NCBI RefSeq assembly: GCF_000744705.1
Contig: NZ_JQML01000001.1
Location: 310,001 to 374,000, forward strand
Source of the DNA: Streptacidiphilus albus JL83
GTDB lineage: Bacteria > Actinomycetota > Actinomycetes > Streptomycetales > Streptomycetaceae
Reading direction: 5' to 3'
DNA length: 64,000 bases
Shown: positions 52,768 through 62,882 of the stretch, piece after piece
Position numbering within the stretch: position 1 is the first letter of the stretch
How the letters are laid out: the number at the start of each line of letters is the position of its first letter
Position numbers and translations under genes: made by a program
Notes under the pieces: model-generated
Database searches by the model: none
Told to the model about the DNA's origin: nothing
Seen by the model: the letters and a program-made list of their open reading frames with translations, nothing else

Positions 52768-53658
52768 ATGCGAACCCTCGCCATCGCCGCCGTCCAGACC
52801 TCCCCGGTGCCCTTCGACCCGGAGGCCAGCTGGCAGCGCTTCGCCACCCAGGCGCGCGCCGTCCGGGAGCTGTTCCCGCACGTCCAACTGCTGGTCGTGC
52901 CGGAGCTGCTGCTCATGGCCGAGGGGCCGCTGCTGGCCGACGCCCCCGCCGACTGGATGGAGCGGACGGCCGAGACGATCCCGGGCCCGCTGACCGACCG
53001 GATCTGCGCGCTGGCGGCGGAGACCGGCCTGTGGCTGATCCCGGGCAGCATCTTCGAGCGCGCCGGGGACGGGAACATCTACAACACCGCCCTGGCCGTC
53101 TCCCCGCAGGGGGAGATCGTCGCCCGCTACCGCAAGGTCTTCCCCTGGCAGCCCTACGAACAGGCCGCCCCCGGAAGCGAGTTCGTGGTCTTCGACATGC
53201 CGGGGGTCGGCCGCGTGGGGCTGGCCATCTGCTACGACGGCTCCTTCCCCGAGACCATGCGCCAACTGGCCTGGCTCGGAGCCGAGGTCGTCATCCAGCC
53301 CACCCTCACCACCACCCGGGACCGGGAGATGGAGCTGGTCTGCGCCCGCGCCAACGCCTGGACCAACCAGCTCTACGTGGTCAACGTCAACGCCGCCGAC
53401 CCGGCCGGCGTCGGCGCCAGCGCCGTCGTCGATCCGGAAGGCATCGTCCGCCAGCAGGCCGGAACCGGCGAGGAGGTCCTGGTGGACGTCCTGGACCTGG
53501 ACACCGTCACCCGGGTGCGCCGCTACGGCTCGGCCGGGATCAACCGCCCCTGGGAGCAACTGGCCCGCTACGGCGAGAAGATAGAACTGCCGATGTACGG
53601 CGGCGGGACCTTCCGCACGCCGGACTGGCTCAAGGACGCGGATTCCCGGGGCCTTTAG
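52768..53658 (+). CDS. Carbon-nitrogen hydrolase (nitrilase superfamily)
   Basis: A 296-residue hydrolase with the Glu46-Lys123-Cys155 triad (VVPELLL, RYRKVFPW, ICYDGSFPE). Forms of this type act on aliphatic amides or N-carbamoyl amines. It is downstream of and probably co-transcribed with the amino acid permease. Overlaps the patatin stop by four bases at the 3' end. Confidence 0.88.
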   Translation: MRTLAIAAVQTSPVPFDPEASWQRFATQARAVRELFPHVQLLVVPELLLMAEGPLLADAPADWMERTAETIPGPLTDRICALAAETGLWLIPGSIFERAGDGNIYNTALAVSPQGEIVARYRKVFPWQPYEQAAPGSEFVVFDMPGVGRVGLAICYDGSFPETMRQLAWLGAEVVIQPTLTTTRDREMELVCARANAWTNQLYVVNVNAADPAGVGASAVVDPEGIVRQQAGTGEEVLVDVLDLDTVTRVRRYGSAGINRPWEQLARYGEKIELPMYGGGTFRTPDWLKDADSRGL

Positions 53659-54530
53659 CGGTCCCGCCGACCGGCGTGGGGTCGGTCCGCCCCGGCCTCG
53701 CTCCGCCAGCTGGAACGGAGTTGCGCGCCGAGGTCGCCGGCCTGGCGGAGCCCCGCCAGGTAGGCCGGCTCCCAGGCCGTCGGATCGCCCAGGTCCGGAC
53801 CGAAGGCGCGCGCCGAGGCCGGATCGGGGCCGACGGTCACCACGGTGTCCGCCCCCACCGCCGCCAACTGCTGGTCGAGGGCCTCACGGGGAAACAGGTG
53901 TGCCATCGGCTCGACCACGACCAGCGTGCGGGCTCCGGCCGCCAGATCGGCGTTGGCGCCCGCCCGCAGCGCACCGTCCATGTACCGTCGGCCGTCGACG
54001 GCGACGGGGGGCGCGGCCCCGGGGAAGGCGCTGCTCGCCGCCACCGCGTGCACCAGGGGCACGCCGCTGTCGCGCTCCCACACCACCGGCTCACCGGTGG
54101 TCGCGTCCACGGCGATGATCATCAGTCGCCGCTCCGGCCACTCGTCCGCGCCGATCAGGGCGCCACGCCCGGCGATCAGCGCCGCATCGGCCCGGGGGTC
54201 GGTGCCTTCGAGTGCGAGCCGGCCGACGCGACGCCTGGCCTCGCCGGGTTCCAGGCTGCGGTCGCCGAGCACCGCGAAGACCGCGCCCGCCCGCGCCGGG
54301 TCGACCTCGATCCGGTGAGCGGACTGGCGAGCCGGAGCCGCGAGCCGCCCCGGGTCCTGGCCGGTGGCGAGCAGCGTGCCGACGATCGCGCCGGCCGACG
54401 TGCCGACGATCAGGTCGGCCTCGCCCAGATCCACGCCGTCGCGGCGCAGCCCGTGGGCCAGACCGGCCATCCAGGCCGTGCCGACATGACCTCCGGGGCC
54501 CAGGACGAGTGCTCGGTCGATGGTGTGCAT
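53655..54530 (-). CDS. Patatin-like phospholipase
   Basis: A 291-residue patatin-fold hydrolase: oxyanion loop GPGGHVGTAW (11-20), nucleophile elbow GTSAG (43-47, Ser45) and catalytic Asp of the DG motif near residue 184 (YMDGALRAG). Acts on phospholipid or lipid acyl ester bonds. No signal peptide. ATG 54530 with GGGAGG is preferred to an upstream ATG at 54545. Divergent to a TetR gene, 85 bases apart. Confidence 0.88.
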   Translation of the reverse strand: MHTIDRALVLGPGGHVGTAWMAGLAHGLRRDGVDLGEADLIVGTSAGAIVGTLLATGQDPGRLAAPARQSAHRIEVDPARAGAVFAVLGDRSLEPGEARRRVGRLALEGTDPRADAALIAGRGALIGADEWPERRLMIIAVDATTGEPVVWERDSGVPLVHAVAASSAFPGAAPPVAVDGRRYMDGALRAGANADLAAGARTLVVVEPMAHLFPREALDQQLAAVGADTVVTVGPDPASARAFGPDLGDPTAWEPAYLAGLRQAGDLGAQLRSSWRSEAGADRPHAGRRDR

Positions 54531-54615
54531 CGTGCCCTCCCTCATTATTGAAACAGTCGTACCATATACTCGCCAACGCACGTTCCGGTTCCGAATTCCC
54601 GAGAGGAGATCCACC

Positions 54616-55176
54616 GTGGGGCGACCCGCAGATCCCGCCCGGCGCGAGCGCACCCTGGCGCGGGCGACCGACTACGTGCTGGCGCACGGCCTGGCCGGAC
54701 TGAGCCTGCGCCCACTGGCCGCGGCCCTCGACACCAGCCCCCGGATGCTGCTCTACGACTTCGGCAGCAAGCAGGAGTTGGTCGCGACGGTCCTCGCCGA
54801 GGCCCGCCGCCGGGGTGCGGTTCGGCTGGCCGAGCACCTTCCGCCGACGACCGGCACCGTGCAGGAGCGGCTGCGCGGCATCTGGGCGTGGATGAGCGCG
54901 GACGAGCGGGCGCCGTTCGTCCGACTGTTCTTCGAGGTGCACGCCGACGGGCTGGTCCACCCCGAGAACTACCCCGACCAGGGCCAGGCGATCACGGACT
55001 GGTTCGACACCCTCGGCGCCACCTTCCACGACGTCACCGACGGTCCCGACGACACCGTCACGCCCACACTGGTCATGGCCGTGGTCCGGGGCCTGCTGTT
55101 CGATCTCACCACCACCGGCGACCGCCGCCGCACCGATCGTGCGCTGGACCGCTTCGCCGAGCTCCTCGCTCGGTGA
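54616..55176 (+). CDS. TetR family transcriptional regulator
   Basis: A 186-residue regulator: HTH at about 10-55 (RTLARATDYVLAHGLAGLSLRPLAAALDTSPRMLLYDFGSKQELV) and a ligand domain to residue 185. GTG 54616 has GAGAGGAGATC upstream. It is divergent to the patatin gene across a short AT-rich stretch (TATTGAAACA, CCATATACT) and probably represses it. Confidence 0.88.
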   Translation: MGRPADPARRERTLARATDYVLAHGLAGLSLRPLAAALDTSPRMLLYDFGSKQELVATVLAEARRRGAVRLAEHLPPTTGTVQERLRGIWAWMSADERAPFVRLFFEVHADGLVHPENYPDQGQAITDWFDTLGATFHDVTDGPDDTVTPTLVMAVVRGLLFDLTTTGDRRRTDRALDRFAELLAR

Positions 55177-55329
55177 AGGCGCCGGCGACCGGCGACGCCG
55201 GGTCGCCCGGGCTGCCCCGGCAGCAGGCCAACCTCGGTGCGGTGGGAGGATACTGACGGACGACCAGCTCGTTCGGCGGTCCCCGCGCTTCCTGCGGTTC
55301 CCGCTCTCCCGCTGCTTCGGAGGCCTGTC

Positions 55330-56592
55330 ATGACCGGCGGCACACCCCGCGCCTCGACCCCGTCCCCGGCCTACCCGCTGGACGCGCGCGGCACCGACCA
55401 GCACGCGGAGAACGCCGCCCTGCGCGCCCTCGGGCCGGTCGCCCTGGTGGAACTGCCGGGCGGGGTCACCGCCTGGGCCGTCACCGGCCACGCCGAGCTG
55501 CAGTCGCTGCTCGCCGACCCCCGGATCGCCAAGGACCCGCGCCACTGGGGCGCGATGCGCGAGGGCCGCGTCCCCCGGGACTGGCCGCTGCTCGCCATGG
55601 TCACCGTCCCCGGCATGACCACCGCCGACGGCGACGACCACCGCCGGCTGCGCTCCCTGGTCAGCAGGGGCTTCACGCCGCGCCGGGTCGAGGCGCTGCG
55701 CCCGCACGTGGAATCCACCGTCGCCGAGCTCCTGGACCGGCTGGCCGGCCTCGCGCCCGGGCCGGTGGACTTCCGTGAGCTCTTCGCCTACCCGCTGCCG
55801 ATGCGGGTGATCGGCGACCTCCTCGGCGTGCCGCAGGACGCGCGGGACACCCTCCACCTCCACTCCATGACGGTGGTCAGCAGCTCCGCCACGCCCGAGC
55901 AGTCCCTGGCCGCCTACCGCGGCCTGACCGAGCTGCTGGGCGGGGTCGCCGCCGCCAAGCGCGCCCGGCCGGGCGACGACCTGACCAGCGACCTGATCGC
56001 CGTCCGCGAGGCCGACGACCGGCTCTCCGAGCAGGAGCTCGTCGGCACGATGATCCTGATGCTGGTCGCGGGCCACGGCACCACCCTCAACCTGCTCACC
56101 AACGCGGTACGGGCGCTCTCGGCCGACCCGGCGCAGCGGGATCTGGCCCGGTCGAGGGCGGTGCCCTGGTCAGCGGTGGTCGAGGAGACCCTGCGCTACG
56201 ACTCGCCGGTGGCGAACTTCCCCATGCGCTACGCCCTGGAGGACATCGCGATCGCAGGCGTGGTGATCCGCCGGGGCGAGGCCGTCCTGGCCTCCTACGC
56301 CGCGGCCGGACGCGATCCGCGCCAGTACGCCGACGCGGACCGCTTCGATCTCACCCGCACACCCAACCGGCACCTGTCGCTGGGCCACGGACTGCACTAC
56401 TGCGTCGGCGCGCCACTGGCCCGGCTGGAGGCGGGCATCGCGCTGCGCGCCCTCTACCAGCGGTTCCCCCAGCTCACAGCGGTCCACGACACCGAGCCCG
56501 TGCCCTCCTTCGTGAGCAACAGCGTGGCCGCGCTGCCCGTGCACCTGGGCCCGGAGACGCGGTCGGCAGCGGCGACGGCCGGGTGGCGCTAA
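55330..56592 (+). CDS. Cytochrome P450, atypical motifs
   Basis: A 420-residue P450 (CYP107-like): I-helix [13 protein letters not shown]-helix EETLR, heme loop [19 protein letters not shown]. Two usual residues differ: Glu of AGHETT is Gly, and Phe of the heme signature is Leu. These are seen in some secondary-metabolite P450s. No ferredoxin gene adjoins; it could use the 48-kb redox pair. ATG 55330 follows GGAGG by six bases. Its stop overlaps the convergent nucleoside hydrolase gene by four bases. Confidence 0.88.
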   Translation: MTGGTPRASTPSPAYPLDARGTDQHAENAALRALGPVALVELPGGVTAWAVTGHAELQSLLADPRIAKDPRHWGAMREGRVPRDWPLLAMVTVPGMTTADGDDHRRLRSLVSRGFTPRRVEALRPHVESTVAELLDRLAGLAPGPVDFRELFAYPLPMRVIGDLLGVPQDARDTLHLHSMTVVSSSATPEQSLAAYRGLTELLGGVAAAKRARPGDDLTSDLIAVREADDRLSEQELVGTMILMLVAGHGTTLNLLTNAVRALSADPAQRDLARSRAVPWSAVVEETLRYDSPVANFPMRYALEDIAIAGVVIRRGEAVLASYAAAGRDPRQYADADRFDLTRTPNRHLSLGHGLHYCVGAPLARLEAGIALRALYQRFPQLTAVHDTEPVPSFVSNSVAALPVHLGPETRSAAATAGWR

Positions 56593-57755
56593 TTGGCGAT
56601 TCCGGCGACGTACTCGTTCCAGAACCTGGGAATGTCGATCGACTGCACGATCGTGGCCCGCTGGGTCCCGACCGGGTTGTTCGGCGGGGAGTACTCGTCC
56701 AGGTCGTAGGCGACGGCCCGGCCGTAGTCGGGACCGTCGACGTCGTCCACGTCGACATAGCTGACCTGCTGACGGGTGACCAGGGACGGGTCGAGCAGGA
56801 CCGCCGCCGCGATGGAGTCCCAGACCGGGGTGGTGTAGCCCGGGTCCTTGGCGAAGGTCGGGCCCTGGAGTGCCTCGAACTCGCGCTTCACCGGGTTCGG
56901 CGCGCCGGCCACCACCCGTTGGTACAGCGGCTTGGAGTAGACGACCTGCGTGCACAGCTCGTTGGGCACGATGGTCTGCTTGGCGAAGGGCTGGCGCAGC
57001 ACGATCTTGGCGGCCTCCGGGTCGAACCAGAAGTTGAACTCGGCGGCCGGGCCGATGTTGCCGGGTGCGGTGAAGGCTCCGCCCATGTAGACGACCTGCT
57101 TGATCAGCGGCACGATCTCGGGGTGGTCGCTGACGGCGATGGCGAGGTTGGTCAGCGGGCCGATCTCCAGCAGGGTGACCTGGTGCGGGTGCGCCTCGAC
57201 CTGGTGGACGATGAAGTCGGCGCCCGAGGTGTCGGCCAACGGGGCCGCCGCGGCGTAGCCGCCGTAGGGCGGTTGCGGCAGGGTGCGGTAGGAGCTGGGA
57301 CGGGGCCCCTCGAAGGCCCCGGTCCAGGGCGCGGTGCCGTAGAGCGCGTCGTCCCCGACCAGCCGCTGTTCCCGGTCCGGCATCAGCGGGAGCGCGGCGC
57401 CCTCGACGACCGGGATGTCGCTGCGCCCGATCAGCTGCAGCTGGCTGAGTGCGTAGGCGGTACCCGCCTCGGTCCAGGTGTTCCCGGAGACCGTGACCAC
57501 GCCGAGCAGGTCGACCTGGCGGTGTCTGGCCAGCAGGAACAGGGCCTGGGCGTCGTCGTTGAGCTCGCCCATGTCGGTGTCCAGGACGACCATGGGGGCG
57601 TCGGCGGAGGCCGGCCGGGCCGTCGTGCGGGCTGCGCCCGCTGCCGTGGGGGTCGCGGCGGGCGCCGGGGCGGGGCTCGCGGCCTGTGCGGCGGTGATGC
57701 CGCCACCGGCCAGGACGAACGCGGTGCAGACAGCGGCGATCTTGGTTCGGGACAT
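56589..57755 (-). CDS. Secreted nucleoside hydrolase (IUNH family)
   Basis: A 388-residue exported hydrolase: signal peptide about 1-26, Pro/Ala/Thr linker to about 52, then the calcium-site motif [17 protein letters not shown] (57-72; usual D-x-D-x-G-x-D-D). Splits nucleosides to base and ribose. It is the last gene of the ribose operon, so it likely feeds the transporter: nucleosides are cleaved outside and ribose is taken up. ATG 57755. A hairpin separates it from rbsC. Confidence 0.88.
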   Translation of the reverse strand: MSRTKIAAVCTAFVLAGGGITAAQAASPAPAPAATPTAAGAARTTARPASADAPMVVLDTDMGELNDDAQALFLLARHRQVDLLGVVTVSGNTWTEAGTAYALSQLQLIGRSDIPVVEGAALPLMPDREQRLVGDDALYGTAPWTGAFEGPRPSSYRTLPQPPYGGYAAAAPLADTSGADFIVHQVEAHPHQVTLLEIGPLTNLAIAVSDHPEIVPLIKQVVYMGGAFTAPGNIGPAAEFNFWFDPEAAKIVLRQPFAKQTIVPNELCTQVVYSKPLYQRVVAGAPNPVKREFEALQGPTFAKDPGYTTPVWDSIAAAVLLDPSLVTRQQVSYVDVDDVDGPDYGRAVAYDLDEYSPPNNPVGTQRATIVQSIDIPRFWNEYVAGIAN

Positions 57756-57802
57756 GCTGGCTCTCCTGGGTGGGAAGGGGCGTGTCGGGGCGTGTCGGGA
57801 GC

Positions 57803-57833
57803 GGGACCTGTCCGACCGAGCCGGACAGGTCCC
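57803..57833 (-). terminator. Hairpin between rbsC and nucleoside hydrolase gene
   Basis: GGGACCTGTCCG/CGGACAGGTCCC, a perfect 12-bp stem with a 7-base loop. Could attenuate or stabilise the upstream mRNA, lowering expression of the last gene. Confidence 0.6.
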
Positions 57834-57865
57834 CTTCCGGCCAGAGGTGTTGCTTCGGGATCCGC

Positions 57866-58885
57866 TCAGCCGTGGGCGGCGAGCCTGGCTGCGAGGCGGG
57901 CGCGGTAGTGGTCGACGATCACCGCGATCATGATCACCGCACCGGTGATGATCTCGCTCTCGAACTCGGAGATGCCCATCAGCAGCAGGCCGTTGGTCAG
58001 CACGCCGAGCAGGCAGGCGCCGAGCACGGTGCCGATCATCGAGCCCTTGCCGCCGTTCAGCGAGGCCCCGCCGATCACCACGGCGGCGATGGCGTTCAGT
58101 TCGTAGCCTTCGCCGATGGTCGGGTCGGCGATGTTCAGCCGCGCCATGTAGGTGACGGCCGCGATTCCGACACAGAGTCCACTGATGACGAAGACCGACA
58201 TCTTCACCAGCGAGGTGCGGTGCCCGGAGAGCCTGACCGCCTCCTCGTTGTTGCCGATTGCGAAGATCATCCGGCCGTAGACGGTGCGGGTCAGCACGAA
58301 GTGGCCGACCGCCACCATCGCCAGCGCGATCCAGAACAGGATCGGCACGCCCAGCAGGGTGATCGTGCCGAAGTCGTCGAAGGACTGCGGGAAGGTGTAG
58401 TAGGTCTTCGCGTTGGTGTACTGCAGCGCCGCGCCCCGGGCCACGTTGAGCATGCCGAGGGTGACGATGAAGGACGGCACCCGCCAGCGCTCCGAGACGA
58501 AGCCGTTGACCAGGCCGCAGGCCATCCCGACGACGATCGAGAGCACCACCGTCAGCAGGATGGCGACCGGCGCGGAGAGCGAGGACGAGGCGAGCACCCG
58601 CCCGGACACCACTGCGCAGAGGGCGATGACCGAACCGACCGAGAGGTCGATCCCGCCGACCAGGATGACGAAGGTCATCCCCACCGCCAGCATGGTGTTC
58701 AGGGTGATCTCGGTGGCGATGTCGGACAGGTTGCCGGCCGAGGCGAAGTGCGGTGCGAAGGCCGCGAACACGGCCAGCAGCACCAGCAGCGCGACGCCGG
58801 TGCCGGCCTCGCCCATCACCGTGCGCAGCAGGCCCGAGCCGGTTCGGCCGCTACGGGCGGTGCGGTCCAGGGTTTCTGTGGTCAT
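57866..58885 (-). CDS. rbsC: Ribose-type ABC transporter permease
   Basis: A 339-residue permease of the sugar BPD/RbsC family, about nine helices, with the conserved loop ILVGGIDLSVGSVIALCAVVSGRVL and the region EGYELNAIAAVVIGGASLNGGKGSMIGTVLGACLLG. Membrane core for ribose or a related pentose. ATG 58885 overlaps the rbsA stop (ATGA). Confidence 0.92.
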   Translation of the reverse strand: MTTETLDRTARSGRTGSGLLRTVMGEAGTGVALLVLLAVFAAFAPHFASAGNLSDIATEITLNTMLAVGMTFVILVGGIDLSVGSVIALCAVVSGRVLASSSLSAPVAILLTVVLSIVVGMACGLVNGFVSERWRVPSFIVTLGMLNVARGAALQYTNAKTYYTFPQSFDDFGTITLLGVPILFWIALAMVAVGHFVLTRTVYGRMIFAIGNNEEAVRLSGHRTSLVKMSVFVISGLCVGIAAVTYMARLNIADPTIGEGYELNAIAAVVIGGASLNGGKGSMIGTVLGACLLGVLTNGLLLMGISEFESEIITGAVIMIAVIVDHYRARLAARLAAHG

Positions 58886-60432
58886 GAGGATGTTCCTGAA
58901 CTGGTGGGGACGGGGTCGGCGGCGGAGGCCGCCGCGGTGTAGCCGGAGTAGGCGAGCTCCAGGATCCGGGTGCTGTCGAAATCCGCCCGGACCACCTCGC
59001 CGGCGATCCCGCCGCGGGAGAAGACCAGGATCCGGTCGCAGATGCCCAGCAGCTCCGGGAGGTCGGAGGAGACCACCAGCAGCGCCTTGCCCTGGTCGGC
59101 CAGCTCGATCAGCAGTTGGTGGATCTCGTAGCGTGCCCCGACGTCGATGCCCCGGGTGGGCTCGTCGACCACCAGCACATCGGAGTCCGCCAGCAGCCAG
59201 CGGCCCAGCAGGACCTTCTGCTGGTTGCCGCCGGAGAGGGTGCGTACCGGGGTGGCGGTGTCGGGGGTCTTGGTGCGCAGCCGGGCGGCCATCCGGGCGG
59301 CCAACTGCTGCTCCGCCGCCCGGCGGAGCAGCCCGAAGCGCGAGACCAGCTGCGGTGTGGCCAGGGTGGTGTTGGCCGCCACCGAGAGGTCCAGCACCAG
59401 GCCCTGGGCCTTGCGGTCCTCGGTCAGCAGGCCGATGCCGTGCCGGACGCTGTCGCGCGGCGAGCGCAGTCGCACCTCCTTGCCGCGCAGCAGCACCCGG
59501 CCGGCCGTGGGCCGGTCCGCCCCGAACAGCGCGCGGACCGCCTCCGTCCGCCCCGAGCCGACCAGGCCGGCGATGCCGACGACCTCGCCGGCCCGGAGCG
59601 CGAAGTCCAGCGGACGGCCGCCGGGGGGCGTGAGCCCCTCCGCCCGCAGCAGCTCCTCGCCGACGGCCGCGTCACCGCGCGGCGGGTACTCGTCCGCCAG
59701 CTCCCGGCCGACCATCAGCCGGATCACCTCCGCGGTGTCCAGTCCGTCCAGGTCGCGGGTCACCACATGGGTGCCGTTGCGGTAGACGGTGACCCGGTCC
59801 GCGATCTCGAACACCTCCTCCAGGTGGTGGGAGATGTAGAGGACGGCCACCCCGCGCTCGGTCAGTCGGCGCAGGATGGCGAAGAGCCGGGCCGTCTCAC
59901 GGGGCGTCAGGGTCGCGGTGGGCTCGTCCATCACCAGGACCCGGCAGTTCTGCCAGAGCGTCTTGGCGATCTCCAGCAGCTGCATCTGGGCGATGCCCAG
60001 CCGCTCGACCCTGGTGTCGGGGGCGACTTCCAGGCCGACCTCGGCCAGCAGCTCCGCGGCCCGGCGGTTGAGCTCGCGCCGATCCACCAGGCCGTGGCGG
60101 CGCGGCAGGCGCTGGAAGAAGAGGTTCTCGGCGACGGTGAGATTGGGGAGCAGGTTGAGCTCCTGATGGACCACCTGGACCCCGGCCGCCATGGCCTCGG
60201 CGGCCGATCCGGGCCGGTAGGGTTCGCCACCCAGGGTGACCGTGCCCTCGTCCGGCGGATGGATCCCGGCGAGCACCCGGACCAGGGTCGACTTGCCCGC
60301 GCCGTTCTCGCCGAGCAGCGCGTGCACCTCCCCCGCCCGGAGTTCCAGCTCCACCCCGTTCAGCGCGAGCACTCCGGGGAAGCGCTTGACGATGCCGCTG
60401 GCGGAGAGCACCGCCTCGGGTTGACCGGCCAT
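58882..60432 (-). CDS. rbsA: Ribose-type ABC transporter ATPase (double domain)
   Basis: A 516-residue protein with two ABC halves. First half: Walker A GENGAGKST, switch after DEPTATL. Second half: degenerate Walker A GLVGSGRTE, signature LSGGNQQK, DEPTRGIDVG. This is the RbsA/MglA pattern. Energises sugar uptake with RbsC and RbsB. ATG 60432 overlaps the rbsB stop by one base (TGATG). Confidence 0.93.
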   Translation of the reverse strand: MAGQPEAVLSASGIVKRFPGVLALNGVELELRAGEVHALLGENGAGKSTLVRVLAGIHPPDEGTVTLGGEPYRPGSAAEAMAAGVQVVHQELNLLPNLTVAENLFFQRLPRRHGLVDRRELNRRAAELLAEVGLEVAPDTRVERLGIAQMQLLEIAKTLWQNCRVLVMDEPTATLTPRETARLFAILRRLTERGVAVLYISHHLEEVFEIADRVTVYRNGTHVVTRDLDGLDTAEVIRLMVGRELADEYPPRGDAAVGEELLRAEGLTPPGGRPLDFALRAGEVVGIAGLVGSGRTEAVRALFGADRPTAGRVLLRGKEVRLRSPRDSVRHGIGLLTEDRKAQGLVLDLSVAANTTLATPQLVSRFGLLRRAAEQQLAARMAARLRTKTPDTATPVRTLSGGNQQKVLLGRWLLADSDVLVVDEPTRGIDVGARYEIHQLLIELADQGKALLVVSSDLPELLGICDRILVFSRGGIAGEVVRADFDSTRILELAYSGYTAAASAADPVPTSSGTSS

Positions 60433-61430
60433 CAGTTGCCGCCTGCGGCCGAGGCGGTGGTGACGACGGAGAAGGGGGTCTTCACCCAACCGGTGTACGT
60501 CGCCTTCCCGGCGATCTCGTTCAGGACGTCGTCGATGCCGTCGTCGGCCTGGAGGCCGGCGTTCTGGTTGACGGTGGCGACCACCGAGCCGTCGGCCAGG
60601 TAGGTCTGGACCGCGTCGATGTCGTCGAAGGAGGCAATCTTGACCTTGCCGGTCAGGTGCGCCGCGGCGATCGCCTTCTCGGCGCCCAGCGTCATGTCGT
60701 CGTTGGAGGAGAGCACGCCCTTGATGTCGGGGTGGGCGGTGAGCATGTCGCTGAGCACGGTGTAGGCGTCGTCGGTGTCCCAGTGGGCGGTGGTGGAGGC
60801 CAGCAGGTCCAGGTGCCCCTGCTGGACGGCCTCCATGAAACCGGCGGTGCGCTGCACGGCGTTGGCCGCGCCGGGCTCGCCCTGGAGGATGACGACCTTG
60901 CCGCCGCTGCCCAGGTCCTTGGCCAGGACCATCCCCGAGGCGAGGGTCGCCGCGGTGTTGTCGGGGCCGATGAAGGGGATGGCCAGGCCGGCCTGCTTGA
61001 GCGCGCCCTGGTCCAGCTGGACGTCGATGTTGACGACCTTCATGCCGGCTGCCACCGCCCGCTTCAGCGGCTCGACCAGGGCACGGGAGTCGGCAGGGGC
61101 GATGATCAGGCCGGCCGCGCCCTCGGTGATGCACTTGTTGATCTCGGTGACCTGGTCGTCGACGTCGGTGTCGCTCTGCACGCCGACGGCCTGGAGCACC
61201 AGGTCGCCACGCTGCTTGGCGTGGGCGACGGCGGCGGCCTGCATGCCCTGGAAGTACTGGTTGCCGAGCGACTTCATGACCAGGCAGACGGTCGGCTTGC
61301 CGCCCTTGGCGACGGCGGAGGCGGCGTTGCTGGACGTCCCCTCGTGGCCGCAGGCGCTGAGGGCGAGGGCGACGGCCGCGCCGGTGAGGGACGCGGCGAC
61401 GGCGCGGGCACGGGTGCGAGTGATGGACAT
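60432..61430 (-). CDS. rbsB: Ribose-type periplasmic-binding lipoprotein
   Basis: A 332-residue substrate-binding protein of the Peripla_BP_4 family: lipobox LALSACG (lipidated Cys about 27), first domain VCLVMKSLGNQYFQGMQAAA, hinge motifs INKCITEGAAGLIIAPADS and ASFDDIDAVQTYL. Holds the sugar outside the cell for RbsC. ATG 61430 with AAAGGTGG. Follows rbsD after 122 bases. Confidence 0.9.
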   Translation of the reverse strand: MSITRTRARAVAASLTGAAVALALSACGHEGTSSNAASAVAKGGKPTVCLVMKSLGNQYFQGMQAAAVAHAKQRGDLVLQAVGVQSDTDVDDQVTEINKCITEGAAGLIIAPADSRALVEPLKRAVAAGMKVVNIDVQLDQGALKQAGLAIPFIGPDNTAATLASGMVLAKDLGSGGKVVILQGEPGAANAVQRTAGFMEAVQQGHLDLLASTTAHWDTDDAYTVLSDMLTAHPDIKGVLSSNDDMTLGAEKAIAAAHLTGKVKIASFDDIDAVQTYLADGSVVATVNQNAGLQADDGIDDVLNEIAGKATYTGWVKTPFSVVTTASAAGGN

Positions 61431-61552
61431 GGAGGTCCACCTTTCTGGTGTTCGAGGGTGCGCTGGGTGGGTTTTGGACGTGCGGGAGTACCCCGATGGC
61501 AAGTCGGGTGGCTGGTGGTGGAACGGCAGTGCGGGCGCCCGGGGGCGAAGGG

Positions 61553-61939
61553 CTAGAAGGGGACGCCGGCGATCAGCAGGACGTTGGCGTACGGGGTGGC
61601 TTCGCCGGTACGGACGACGGCGGCGGCGCCCCGGGTCAACTCCTTGAAGCGCTCGTGCGGCACGCGGTCCAGCGGGGCCGGGGCGACCATTCCGGCGAGC
61701 TCCGCCCGCAGCGGTTCGGCCGCCTCGGCGGCCATCACCGCGCGCTCGACCACGAGCTCGGCGAGCACGGCGCGCAGCACCGGCAGGAAGGGCGGGTCGC
61801 CGCGCCGCCAGACCAGGTCGATGCCCGGTACGCCGGGCGGCACCGGCAGGCCCGCGTCGGCGATGACGATGCGGTCGGTGTGGCCGAGCGAGGTGAGCAG
61901 GGCCAGCAGGCCCGGATGCCACAGTCCGTCAGCGCGCAT
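61553..61939 (-). CDS. rbsD: D-ribose pyranase
   Basis: A 128-residue RbsD/FucU protein with catalytic His20 (GHTDRIVIADAGLPVP) and ENVLL-type end YANVLLIAGVPF. Converts beta-pyranose to furanose so that ribokinase can act. ATG 61939 overlaps the ribokinase end by 11 bases. Confidence 0.9.
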   Translation of the reverse strand: MRADGLWHPGLLALLTSLGHTDRIVIADAGLPVPPGVPGIDLVWRRGDPPFLPVLRAVLAELVVERAVMAAEAAEPLRAELAGMVAPAPLDRVPHERFKELTRGAAAVVRTGEATPYANVLLIAGVPF

Positions 61940-62882
61940 GCACGCCTCCCCCGGTGCGGGCGAGCAGCGCGTCGACCTCGGCCGAGGTGGGCAGCGCGGC
62001 CTGCGCACCGGCCCGGGTGGTGGCCAGCGCACCGGCGGCGCAGGCCCGGCGAAGCGCCTCCGGCAGGCCCACCCGTGCGCCCAGGGCCAGCGCGAGCTGG
62101 GCGCAGAAGGCGTCCCCCGCGCCGACCGCGTCCACCGCGTCCACCCGGAACCCGGGCTCGACCAGGGCCTCCAGCCCCTCGGCCGCAGCGGCTCCGGCCT
62201 CGCCGAGGGTGACCACGGCGACGGTGGGGCCCAGTCCGAGCAGCGCCGCCGCGCAGTCGGGCCCGGCCTCGGGCCGGCCGGCGTCCGGGAGCAGCCCGAG
62301 CGCCTCGCTCTGGTTGACCACCAGGACATCGACCGAGCGCAGCAGTTCCAGCAGCTCGTCGTCGACCGTCGGCAGCGGTGCCGCGTTGAGCACCGTCAGC
62401 ACCCCCGCCCGCCGCGCCGTTCGGGCCGCGGCGAGCGCGGTGGCGACCGGGATCTCCAGCTGCAGCAGCAGGACGTCGGCCGGGCCGAGCAGATCGCCGC
62501 CGGTGATCCGCTCCAGGACCGGCGCGTCCAGCCGACGGTTGGCGCCGGGCGACAGGGTGATCGCGTTCTCCCCGTCGTGCTGGACCACGATCAGGGCCAC
62601 CCCCGAACTGCTGTCCGGCAGGGTGCCGACGGCGCGGTCGTCCACCCCCTCGCTGACCAGCCGGGCCCGGAGTTCGGTACCGAAGGCGTCGTCACCGAGC
62701 AGCCCGACCATCCGAACGCGCGCGCCGAGCCGGGAGGCGGCGACCGCCTGGTTGGCCCCCTTGCCCCCGGCGTCGCGGACGGCGTCCTCGCCCGACACCG
62801 TCTCCCCCGGGGTCGGCAGTCTCCGGACCCGGACCGAGAGGTCCATGTTGAGGCTGCCGACTACGGCGAGTTGTGTGCTCAT
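61929..62882 (-). CDS. rbsK: Ribokinase
   Basis: A 317-residue PfkB kinase: VVGSLNMDLSVRV, GKGANQAVAASRLGA (substrate region), anion hole and base DAVGAGDAFCAQLALAL. Phosphorylates ribose to ribose-5-phosphate. ATG 62882 overlaps the LacI stop (ATGA). Confidence 0.93.
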   Translation of the reverse strand: MSTQLAVVGSLNMDLSVRVRRLPTPGETVSGEDAVRDAGGKGANQAVAASRLGARVRMVGLLGDDAFGTELRARLVSEGVDDRAVGTLPDSSSGVALIVVQHDGENAITLSPGANRRLDAPVLERITGGDLLGPADVLLLQLEIPVATALAAARTARRAGVLTVLNAAPLPTVDDELLELLRSVDVLVVNQSEALGLLPDAGRPEAGPDCAAALLGLGPTVAVVTLGEAGAAAAEGLEALVEPGFRVDAVDAVGAGDAFCAQLALALGARVGLPEALRRACAAGALATTRAGAQAALPTSAEVDALLARTGGGVHAR

